A stretch of DNA of 64,000 nucleotides from Lepidurus packardi (taxonomy: Eukaryota; Arthropoda; Branchiopoda; Notostraca; Triopsidae), in assembly GCA_023053545.1 (NCBI GenBank), contig JAKZAN010000002.1, positions 10,350,790 through 10,414,789 of the forward strand. The letters are read 5' to 3'. Of this stretch, positions 11,808 through 22,174 are shown piece by piece (position 1 is the stretch's first letter; each line of letters begins with the position of its first letter). The position numbers were made by a program, and so were the translations under genes. The notes below the pieces were generated by a model that searched no databases, was not told where the DNA came from, and saw only the letters and a program-made list of their open reading frames with translations.

Positions 11808-12994
11808 TTATATGATAATCGGGCAGGGTTCAATGCAGAGTTCGCGTCGTAAATCATTCATATCTTGTTCCCAGCGTTTTTCGAAGTAAATATTTAATAA
11901 AAATTTAGCTTTGCCCCCTACACGTAGAGCCCATGGCAAGTATACGTTCAGGTACTTCTGCCGTTGCCTACAGAACAGATTTAGCTTTATAGAGTTAAAA
12001 TAATATTTTTTACGAACTTCGGTCGAAATCTAAGAGGTCCAAACAGCCCTCCAGCTATACACATAGGCAAACCTGTTTGCATACCTTCGACCCACTTGAC
12101 CGCAACTTCACCTAAATAATTAAGATTATTTTCGGCTTACAACTTATCTAGAATAAACACTTACCTAACATATTTGTTGGCATTCCCAATAGGGTATGGA
12201 CTAGGTCATGAGCTTCTCGATAGCGCTGCAAGACATATGCCAACTCAGGGTTATTAACAAACTGAACAGGTAAGCGTGTATCCGGACTGACTTGCTAAAA
12301 AAACATGATTATAATCTTAATATGTATTTTTTTGAAATAGTACGTTTTTATCAAGGAACTTCATGTATGCTTGAGCTAACGTGTTAGGAGGAAAACTTCT
12401 GAGAGCGTCGAGGTCAATAGTTTTACTACTAATACGAGGTTTTTCCCTTTAAAGCAACTCATAAGTTGAAACAAACGTTGTAAGCCTTCGAAAGTTACTC
12501 GAGAATCATCCTTCCTTCACTGTCATTCATCATTTTCTGGTGCATATTGTGAATGGCATAGTAGCCTGTGGTTTCGCCGTTTACAGCTATCATATCTACA
12601 AAGGAAAATTCTAGAACAAAATAGTGCTCATAATGAGCGGTTTTACCTGCTCTAGTAGGATCCATTAAAGCAATAGTGGCAGAGCCCGCGGCGAGGAGAG
12701 CTTTTTGAAAAAAATTAATAGGTTCATGTCCGTCATATAAGGCTCTACTGGCCTGAGGAGCTGCTTTTTGACTTTCTTCAGTCGACTCTGACTCTAAATT
12801 TAAGGCTACTTTTCCTTGAAAATCTTGCAATAAGGTAGCTTCACGTTTATAAAACCTTCTTGGTTTCAGAATATCATGACCTGGGAAGAGAAAAAGTAGT
12901 ATAAAAATCATAGTATCAATACTTATATATATATATATATATATAAAAATTTACTTATTAATTGCCGGAGTTGTCTTATCTTTGGTATCCACAT
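11808..12994 (-). CDS. COQ4: Ubiquinone biosynthesis protein COQ4, mitochondrial
   Basis: Mitochondrial inner-membrane (matrix side) protein needed for coenzyme Q synthesis and for assembly of the CoQ complex. Exons: 12994-12955, 12880-12647, 12595-12499, 12446-12344, 12294-12165, 12111-12018, 11967-11808. All junctions are GT-AG with matching phase, giving 285 aa (human about 265). The N terminus [14 protein letters not shown] is basic and amphipathic, as expected for a presequence. Family blocks are [30 protein letters not shown], the metal-ligand motif HDxxHx11E (His187, Asp188, His191, Glu203) in [25 protein letters not shown] and FEKRWEQDM. The first exon is only 40 nt and was placed by phase and presequence character, so it is the least certain part. 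The gene lies head-to-head with pins. Confidence 0.95.
12923..12945. repeat. AT microsatellite in COQ4 intron 1
   Basis: Alternating TA dinucleotides in the 74-bp first intron of COQ4, close to its donor side. Confidence 0.85.
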
Positions 12995-15799
12995 TTTATT
13001 TTGCACATTCCCCGATGTGAAACAAACGTTCGACAGGGTTCTTCACGGTATACGCAGCAAAATTTAGGCTTGTCATGATTCTTAGAGCAGCCGCTTGATG
13101 GCAAGGCCTGTCTTTTCAAAGGAAAAATTTATATCGCTTGGAAAATGCATTCGTAGATGGCAACGGTTGCCCGCTTTACTGGGGGAAAAAACTACAGCTG
13201 TTGACTCGACGGTTGTGTTGTTATGGTGATTACTTTGTATTCTGTGAAGTTTACTTAAAAGACGCTATTTTGGAAGCGTGAGACTACTCATTATTTATGA
13301 ACGTATGCTCAAGCTTATTATTCAACTATTTTTTAACATCAAAATATGCTCATGTCCTAACCTACAGAGTAAATGAAATATAAGTCGTTGACGTTCTGTC
13401 TGATTTCACACGTTTGGCGTTTATTCCTAATAAATATTAAATACATTATTAAGAACAACATTATTGTATTGTTCTGTCCTATTTATGAATGGAACGGTTT
13501 GGTTTATATTTGCAGATTGGAACACAACTATCTGGTCCACGTAGAACCCATCGTATTGTGTTAGCCGCTTGTAAGCAAGAGGAAGACGAGAGTTATTTCA
13601 ACAAAACTTGACGCCCGCAACTACACGTTATGGTAACAAAACCCCTCAGAAATCTCTAGTATTAAAACGTTTCCATAGACTTCAAAGAGATTAACTAGTG
13701 TAAGAGAATACAAATTTAGCACAGAGGCGGAGTGGGAGTAGAACTTAGAGAAGAGGAAACGCAAAGAGAACTATCTAAAATCGAGTAGTGTGTCGGCTTA
13801 CTTTGTTTTTCTTTATCCGCAATCCATCAGCTACTTAGGACCGAAACAAGACAGAGATTACTCATGAGAAAGCCGGCAAAATCTTCTTAGTAATGAGCAC
13901 ATGCGCTCTGGAGATTCCAATTGCCGGCTGCAGCCGCCGTGCTTACGATCAACGACGAGAGCTCCGTGTAGTGCTAGTTGCTTTTTGTCCTCGAAATTTT
14001 AGAGTTCTTTCATAAGCTTTGGCCAGGGGGAAGCTGCCGAGCCGTAGTTATTTTCTGTCACGTAAATAAACAGACAGGAAAGACCAGGTGTGACGTTGGC
14101 TGGAAAAACTTGCTTCCAATTTTACCTTTTGAAACGATCAAGAGTCTCAATAGTGAACCTTACTGGACGTGAGTGTGGTTATGTGTCCCACTTACTTAAA
14201 GAAATTCCACTAAGCTTATCTTTTTACTTGAACATGGTAAGCAATTTATTTATGTATTTAAAGCACTGAATCGAGTTCTTTGGCCTTTGTGAATTTTTCT
14301 TGTTTCCGAGGAGCGTACTCGCTTAACTTCCTAAACAATTTCACACGGAACGATTTTCTCTTATACTTTTCTGAAGTGGAAACTTCGTTATTACGTCTAT
14401 CTGTCCAATCGATAACCAAGTCCGGCTTTTTCTTGTCCTTTTTTGTTGTTAAAACGGAAATTCCCAATAAAAGGTAGTCTTTTTGTCGGTGCAACCGAAA
14501 AGAGTTTTCAGTACACGTGTGGGCACCATTTTGAGACTTCACGTTTTTTATCAAGTCAGCAATTCTTATTGTGCAAACTCCGGACATGTGTCTACTCGAC
14601 TCAAGCCTGTCTTCCTACATTCGTCACTATCCTGCGGGCCAGAAAAATAAATTTCTCGTTGAAATGTTTAGTTTCTTCTCTTGTTATCTTTCTCTTTTCT
14701 TTCATTAAAATTGGTCCCATGAGTAGCCACGACACGCATAGGACACGCAGTGGCTTGGCGATACGGGAAAAGGCCTCGATTCTTTTGAAACCCTAAGTGG
14801 TCGTTCGAAATGGAGGCACACTCGCTCTGTCTTAATTTAAGTCAGCAACAGTTGTGCCGGAAGTTTATGTCAGGCGGAGTGTAATTTTTCGATGGGTCGT
14901 TGATTTAGTTACTTATTCATAACACGACGAAGACTCGACGCATCCGCTTGTATTTAAACCTCTTTGGTTTCGGAATATAGTGATAGGTGATTCGTAACAG
15001 TTTGAGCCTGGTTCGGCGTTTTTTTCGCTTGCATCGGAAAAGATGATAACGGAGTCCTGCGAATTGGAAGCGCGTTGGAGCGAAGACAGGGGGACAGAGA
15101 AGAACGAGAAAACCTCGAGGTGAAAGAGAGAAAAGGTTATAGAAATACAGAATTTCCTTCACGTGCTACGCTGGAAAAGCCTTACTGGAGTGCTGAATAA
15201 AAGAAGAAATAAAAGAAGCCCAAGAAGTGTCATTAATCTCCGCGAATACCCCCAACTCCTAAAGAAATCTACAAATAAAATAAAACCCAATTTTCATTCC
15301 ATATTATTAATCAAACCAAGTTAAGACTCATTGATCTACTCACGAATGGTGGTGTATGATATGGATTTTTCTTAAGTCCTCTAGTCGTGCGTTTTCCCCC
15401 TTTTTCATATGTACACAATCCGATGGCGAAATTCCTATCATAATATCAGACAAAAATAACTAAGAAAACAATTGGTGAAACAGACTAGAAACCATAGGAA
15501 TGGTTTTTATTCGACAAGTTAGGGTGTTTTCATCTTGGAGGAAAAGCAAATGACGAATCGATAAAGCAGACGGGAGCTCGCGTTTAATTTGTTAACAAAA
15601 TTAATTTTATGCAGCCTTTCTAGAAGGCCGTGCAATTGAATTACGTCGCCGATAAGTTCTGCGCAAATTTGTTTCATTTCGTTTTTTCTAGCTGCCAAGT
15701 TATAAAATGGTACTGTACATGTTTATATACATATAATGCGGGTTAGTTTTATATAAGTATGTCTTGGTTTGATTCTGTGTGAATTTAATTTTCTTTCAG
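12995..15799. other. Divergent region between COQ4 and pins
   Basis: COQ4 (-) and pins (+) are transcribed away from this 2.8-kb interval, which must contain the first pins exon and probably both promoters. The pins start codon could not be fixed. Exon 2 begins in phase 0, so any short ATG-containing exon ending on a codon boundary would serve. No other gene is supported. Confidence 0.5.
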
Positions 15800-18700
15800 G
15801 CCGAAGTGGAGAGCAGCACGTGCCTGGAATTGGCACTTGAAGGAGAGCGTTTGTGCAAATCCGGTGATTGTCGTGGTGGCGTCGCCTTCTTTGAAGCAGC
15901 TATCCAAGCAGGCACTGATGATCTGCGAACGTTGTCAGCTATCTATTCCCAATTAGGCAATGCCTATTTTTACCTGGGGGAATATGTCAAAGCCATGCAG
16001 TACCACAAACACGATCTAACCCTGGCGAGGTAAGAAAGGCACTTTCAATTGCTGCTTTCTTCTATTCTGTAGATACGATGGATGCCGCTTATTGTGATCA
16101 CGTTTGTCAACTGAATATTGATTCTATTAAGCAGAGATTCTAATAACCAAAAATCGGAAATATGTACCAAAGAAACCAAACATCGTCTACTTTTTGACAC
16201 TTTCCCGCACGTTTCCTTTTTTAGATTCACGAGACCCACTACTCTTTATTTCGTAACGATTTTCAACAATTTTGAAAGATATGATTGAGGAAGTCCTAAC
16301 TTAACGGCCGCTTCCCTTTGTGGCAAATCTTTTGAATGTAACTTGTCATAAGTTTCAATGAGCCGCAACTGTGGCCGCAACTTCTCTTTTACATTTAAGT
16401 CAACACTTTTCTTGTTCGTCGCCATTTTTTCTAACCACATGTATAAAACACAACTAGCACTACGCCTTTGAAACCTATCTCTACGCTTAGGTAGGGCTCT
16501 CAACACGATATCCCTTCTAATTTTCCCATTTAATTAAAGTAACTGGTCATTCAAGTGAATAACCTGTTTATTTAATTGACAGGGGGAGTTTAGAAGGGAT
16601 TTCCCCCAAAGCGTAGTAGTAGATTTGAAATGACAGGATTGGTCAAAACGACGTCAGGGTCAACGACGCCAATGTCATTGGTCAATATGCGAAGTCCATG
16701 TAGCGATCACTACTGTAGTTTCGTTACTTTACATGTGAAGATTCTTTTAAAATTGATTGTAATATCCGAAAGTGTGATTCTAATAACCGATTGAAATGCT
16801 ACGAATCTTATCATTTCGAATCGGTACTTTAAAATTTGATTCCGTAAAGTGGCTGATTCTAATAACCTCTAAAAGTGATTATAAAAGTGATCACAATAAG
16901 CAACATCTACTGTATTTCCCATTGAGTTCGTGTTCCAAATAAGGGGATCAGTTTAATTACGTTTCACGTTGCTTGAACTATGCTAAAGCAGTTTCTGTCT
17001 GATGAAATGCTTCGAATAAGTGGCGTCTTTACGTAATATGATATAATCTTAATTGCTCTACGAGAGATATACTGTCCTGAGCACACCTTGTTGCTAAACT
17101 GCGTGCTCTCAGCTGGCTGAAAGTGAGACTTGCGAGAGAAACGCTCGGAGAAGTACACCTTACGCTAATGAAGCTCATTGTGGAAGAACGCTGTTGTTAT
17201 CCCTATGAAAACTACTCTAAAAGCTGAAGAAAACTCTGTACTTGCTGTCCTTCCTTTCACGTGAATAATTGTCTTTTGTTCAAGATAAATGTGTTGTTAT
17301 GGTAGTTATGAATGTATTGTTTATTGATTGCAGGACAATGGGCGACAGACTCGGTGAAGCCAAAGCGAGTGGCAATCTAGGGAACACTCTGAAAGTAATG
17401 GGCCGCTTTGATGAAGCCGTCGTCTGCTGCAAACGTCATTTGGACATCTCCAGAGAGCTGGGCGACAAGGTAAACATGATAGGTTTCACCGGGAGGGCTG
17501 CTGTGTCAGTTGCCTTCAATTTAGTGGAGTAGCAAGGGGGCAAACTCGTGTCACTCTCAAAAGTGATAAGTAGACAAGGACACCTCAAAAAGTTGTTTGC
17601 CCCTTTACTTCTGCATGAAAGACTCGGAAAAACTTGGCTGACGTACGCCAAACTTGGTAAAGTTTGGTCGCTAGTGAGAAAAAATGGAGAAACTTGACAA
17701 TCTTTCGGAGATTATTAAAGAAATGGTTTTACAAGTTTGAAATGAGCTGAGAAATTTGGACCGTTAGAGAAGAATTTTTTTATTCGATGTCAAAACTAAA
17801 AACTGTGCCTTGTTAACGATAGGTGGGGGAAGGACGTGCCTTGTACAATTTGGGTAATGTATTCCATGCGAAGGGCAAACATATCGGCCGCTTAGGCAAT
17901 TACGATCCTGGTGAATTCTGCAGCGACGTGCGAGATTGCTTACAGACCGCCGTCACCTACTACGAGTAAGATTTGCACCGAAAATCGTGCAGATGCCGTA
18001 TTTATCCGATGTAATAAGGTATCATATTGTGTAATGTTCAGGGAAAATTTGGCGTTGATGCGAGAACTTAACGACCGTTCCGGACAGGGCAGATCGTGTG
18101 GCAATCTTGGCAACACGCATTACTTGCTGGGCAACTTTTCTCAAGCCATCCGCTACCATGAGGAGGTACTTAATTTCGCGGCTGGCTAACGTTTGCACTA
18201 ATATGAAAAAAAATTTTACATTTTTTAAAAATATTTTTTTTAAATTTACTTTTGTAGCGACTCGTCATTGCCAAGGAGTTTGGCGATTTGCCTGCGCTAA
18301 GAAGAGCTCACAGTAATATGGGAAACGCGCATATTTTCTTAGGAGAATTTGAAACGGCTGCGGATCATTACAAGTATATATTAAATTTGCTTTATTAGTC
18401 CCCCATTTTTCTTGTCGAAGGGTTTTCTCATCATGTTTTTCTATGCATAGGAAAACGTTGCTTTTGGCCCAGGAAATTGGGGATCGAGCCGTAGAAGCCC
18501 AGGCTTGTTATTCTTTAGGCAATACGTATACTCTGTTACGAGATTATCCGACAGCCATCGACTATCATCTCCGTCATTTACGTATTGCTGAAGAACTCAT
18601 GGATAAAGTTGGAGAGGGTAAATACTGCTTTTTCAAGCAATTATTGAAACTTTGGGAAAAGAGAAAAACATTCAGTTGGTTTTATTTTCTCTATAGGACG

Positions 18701-19197
18701 AGCTTGTTGGAGCTTGGGAAACGCGCATACAGCTATGGGCCATCACGAAAAAGCCATGTACTATGCCCAAAGACATTTGGACATTTCTAAAGAGGTAAAA
18801 AAAAATTATAATTTCCGATTGGGAGAAAAAGACTCCATGTACCCGACACAAGGAAGCCATGTCCATAATCTTTTAAGAGACCAATAGCATTTCGAGTTTA
18901 ATAAGTCTCCGCTCATTGGTTAAGCGCTAACCAGATTAGACAGTTCTTAAGGCGTATTAAAAAAACACATCACAAGGACTCCGGACCCCGTCTAAAGGAC
19001 GTTTAACCTAACCTAATGACGTAATTTTAGAGATATTGTGACATATTTAAAGATTATGGACCTGGCGTCCTTTTGCCGGGGTCCAGCGTCCTTGTGTCGG
19101 GTATACGGGAGTCCTTTTGTCGAGTCGTCTTTGTGTCGCGTTGCCATAATTAAGATGGTAATTTATTTTCTTTTGAACGGGATTATCCTTGTCTTCC

Positions 19198-19234
<37 letters not shown>

Positions 19235-19646
19235 ATAGATTGGAGACCAAACTGGGCAAGCAACAGCGCAGATGAATTTGTCAGATTTACGTCGCACTCT
19301 CGGACTAAGTCCCGGACCCGAAGGCGGCAGTTTTCCAGCAAGTGAAGGAAGAAGTCAAGACGTAGAAGGTGAAGGAGATGGTCTGTATTCCGGCGATAAT
19401 CAGGCAAGACCTCCTCGTCATCGCAGGCTTAGCATGGAGCGCATGGATTTGCTCAAGGTATGTTGATGTCCTGTGCTAGCTTGCAAGCTGTCTCTTTCCC
19501 GTGCCTAAAAAGGAAAAAGAAAGGGCCTGGACAATAAGCGTGACATTGATGCAGCAGCCCGGGGAATTAGATTCACTCCTTAGAGTGAGATAATTATCAC
19601 TGCCATGTCTGGGCTCTGTTCAATCGCATTGGCTGTGTGTGTGTGT

Positions 19647-19700
<54 letters not shown>

Positions 19701-21571
19701 TTGTGGTCTTCATTATCGGAAATTGTTAGGTTTAATTTCCTTTGTCTTGATGGTAAGTAAGTTATCCCAAGAAAATCGTATGGCTTTGGTCTGTGGCTAC
19801 TTTTGTGTGATGTCTGATTGCTGCAATTGTTGCAAATTTCTTTTCTTTTGGTTTGCTTGTCGATTTTTTTTTTATGATTTGTATTTTTAGCTTACGCCTG
19901 ACGCCAAAGCTCGTGCTCGCAGAACGCCGCATGTGGAAGTTAATGCGGTATGGCCACAACCGCCCTTAGCTCGCACTGAACCAGCTTTTAATGTATAGTA
20001 TATATTGTTCAATTTCCACTAGTTACATTTTGCACGCTTCCTTTCCTGTGTTCACATTAAGGAAATAGGAATTGATTTTCCTTTTAAAACTAATGTTTCC
20101 TGCTTTGGATTTCTTTTCAGGCGGATAAGGCTATCGATGATGAAGACTCGTTTTTCGATCTGGTTTCTCGTTTCCAGTCGAAACGGATGGACGATCAACG
20201 CTGTGCTCTTTCCCTTACCGAAAACAAAGAGTTGGCACCTGGCCGGTCGCGTGTAAACGGTAATATAGCCTTTTTTTGTCACTTTGTCTTAGCCGCGTTC
20301 ATTTTGACGATTTAAAAGTTTACTAAGACTTGCGCTTATAAGCGTTCGAGATGGGTAAAATTCGGGCTTATACATGTTTTATTTCACTCGTCGACTTAAA
20401 CTTTGGAAGTCAACTTTTAGTTTTGGTCTCAAGTCCGGCAAGCGTATAACGGGCACGCATGTGCCCAGACTTAAACTTAACCCCGCCCCCTTGTCTATTA
20501 CGCGTATGCTGAGAGACTACATGCTTTTCAGGAATACGCTAATTATAATATATTTGAATTGGTTTTTAATTATTTGAATCGGCAATCAACGATTTTTTTC
20601 ATCGAAGTATTGAATTTGGGACGAGAAACACAAGCGAATGTCGCAAACAACCAATGGGAGACAATTATCCTGTCAACATCTTCCTCAGCCACACCTTCAA
20701 TGACCGGATAATTCTAAAAACTGATTCAAGAATGGAAGAAATTAACGGCTTCACAGAACAAAACAAGAATTTACTATTGAAATACATACTCGAAAGACGA
20801 ACAATTTGTATATTGTTTAGTTTCGACCCCATGGGTGGAGCAGTTGTAGAATTATGCTTATAACCGTTCATTTAGGACTAAGACTTTCGAAGTCGACTTC
20901 CGTAAGCGTTGAAAGTTTAGATTAAAACGAACGCTTATAAGTGTAAGTCAAGGAAGTTTGGCAAGGCTAAGTTTAAGTTGAAAGTACAAAACGAACGCGT
21001 CTTTTGTGTAGGGATCAGTTTCTCGGCTCCTTTTCGGCTTTTAAATCACTTTTAAATAATTTGTATTCATTTTAATCATTTTTAAATCATTATAGAAAGC
21101 CCGTCAAGACTGAAAGAGGACTTGTTGGATCTCATTGCGGGTATGCAAAGTCGACGAATGGATGAGCAACGAGCATCACTACCCCATTTACCTGGATTAA
21201 ACAACAATGCCGATCCCGAAATCCTGCGCCGGTTATCTACCGGTATCGTCCCAGACGTAGCCAACAATCGAATGCCCAATGGTTTGGGCAATTTACCTGA
21301 CGATAACTTCTTTGAAATGCTTATGCGTTGTCAGGTAAGCCATTTATTGTTCCCCAACAAGAAGTTATACATTACTCCTGGGGATATTATTTATTAATCC
21401 GTGGATTAGGGAACGCGTTTGGAAGACCAGAGAAGCGTTTTGCCTGACCAGAACCCCGGAGTTCGCCCACGGGGACCAACCGTGCCAGACGAAGACTTCT
21501 TCTCTCTTATAGTACGTCTTCAATCTGGGAGACTTGAAGACCAACGAGCAGAGCCTGTCATTTCACGCTAG
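15800..21571 (+). CDS. pins: Pins/LGN (GPSM2) spindle-orientation protein, first exon not found
   Basis: Cortical adaptor linking G-alpha-i to Mud/NuMA and dynein for spindle orientation and asymmetric division. Exons: 15800-16029, 17334-17469, 17823-17965, 18042-18165, 18258-18373, 18451-18617, 18697-18794, 19239-19457, 19891-19992 (or -19947), 20121-20259, 21096-21334, 21410-21571. These give about 624 aa without exon 1. The N-terminal half is a TPR array (CLELALEGERLCKSGDCRGG, LGNAYFYLGEY, SGNLGNTLKVMGRFDEAVVC, SLGNTYTLLRDYPTAIDYH). A linker follows with RRLSMERMDLLK, matching the Aurora-A/Dlg-linker site of Drosophila Pins. Four GoLoco motifs close the protein: FFDLVSRFQSKRMDDQR, LLDLIAGMQSRRMDEQR, FFEMLMRCQGTRLEDQR and FFSLIVRLQSGRLEDQR. 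Drosophila Pins has three, vertebrate LGN four. Confidence 0.96.
16246..16425 (-). pseudogene. Transposase N-terminal HTH fragment
   Basis: A 60-aa open fragment with a CENP-B/Psq-type helix-turn-helix, ending at a stop shortly after LSKLLKIVTK. It lacks the rest of the DNA-binding region and the DDE core. Host recruitment as a small DNA-binding protein cannot be excluded, but the intronic location and the surrounding inverted repeats favour a transposon relic. Confidence 0.65.
16481..16720 (+). mobile_element. MITE-like inverted-repeat element, copy 2 (nested)
   Basis: Same orientation as copy 1. The left arm is CTACGCTTAGGTAGGG followed by ATCCCTTCTAA. The right arm is GTTTAGAAGGGATTTCCCCC followed by AAGCGTAGTAGTAG. 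The shared flank GACAGGATTGGTC ... GCGATCACTA follows. It is inserted inside the pogo/Tigger-like remnant, so it is younger than that element. Confidence 0.75.
19199..19234 (+). repeat. 36-nt poly-C tract serving as a polypyrimidine tract
   Basis: An uninterrupted C run from 19199 to 19234, followed only by ATAG and then pins exon 19239-19457. It therefore occupies the polypyrimidine-tract position of that acceptor. Exact length is uncertain because long homopolymers are hard to sequence. Confidence 0.9.
19647..19699 (+). repeat. 53-nt poly-G tract in pins intron
   Basis: A (GT)n stretch leading into 53 consecutive G, located 190 bp downstream of pins exon 19239-19457. It could form G-quadruplexes or pair with the upstream poly-C tract in the transcript. 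Length is subject to assembly error. Confidence 0.9.
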
Positions 21572-22174
21572 TTATAAAAACGTGAAAGGTTCTGGTGCTA
21601 ACTTAGCCTGATCTAACCTCAAACTTTAACTCGAGAGCACACCACAATCTTCATACTTGCACTTTTCTCGTTTTCTTCCTGATTTTTGCTTTTTTAGCCC
21701 TATATTTCCTCCTCACTTCGCGTATTTCATTCGAAAGTTTTGGTTTTAACGTCAAAAGTGTAGCCATCCTAGTTTTCCGTTGTTTCTCGCTTTTCGGTTA
21801 AAAAACGAACAAAAATACCAAGCGCTTTGCTTTCAGTGCCGGAGTGAAAGAGACATAAGATACTTAAAGAAAAAAAGGCTTATTAACCCGTCAGATCTCG
21901 TTTGCTGTAAAACGCATATTCATTCCTTTTGGACCGTTTATCTTTGTCCGCGAACGCATATTTCTGTGACGTTCGTAATTCGCGCTCTTTTTGCATTGCA
22001 TTGCAAGTCTCTTTGTTCCGTGTTCTTTACCCCAAATGCCAAATCTTATTATGTCAGACCTAATTTTTGTATTGTAAGCATAAACCCCATTACATCGTCT
22101 TCCCAGAAAGAATTTCCCCCCCAAAAGAAAGTTTGGATACGTAAACCAAAGAAAGGGCTGATTCAGGAGAAAAG
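21572..22174. other. Convergent gap between pins and SARDH
   Basis: About 600 bp between the two stop codons, holding both 3' UTRs. No additional coding or RNA feature seen. Confidence 0.6.

Larger units (their letters stand above)
16081..16907 (-). mobile_element. Internally deleted pogo/Tigger-like DNA transposon remnant
   Basis: Lies in the large pins intron (16030-17333). Terminal inverted repeats of 21 bp at 16081-16101 and 16887-16907 agree at 19 of 21 positions and share GCTTATTGTGATCAC. Between them, on the minus strand at 16425-16246, is a 60-codon reading frame starting MATNKKSVDLNVKEKL. It contains a helix-turn-helix (LPQREAAVKLGLPQSYLSKLL) of the CENP-B-N/Psq type, found at the N terminus of pogo/Tigger transposases. 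No DDE catalytic region remains. A copy of the MITE-like element is inserted between the right arm and the transposase start. Confidence 0.7.

Noticed and set aside
19639..19890. ORFs encoding poly-glycine or poly-proline next to the homopolymer tracts
   Set aside because: These arise only from translating the poly-C and poly-G tracts in pins introns; there is no other coding evidence.
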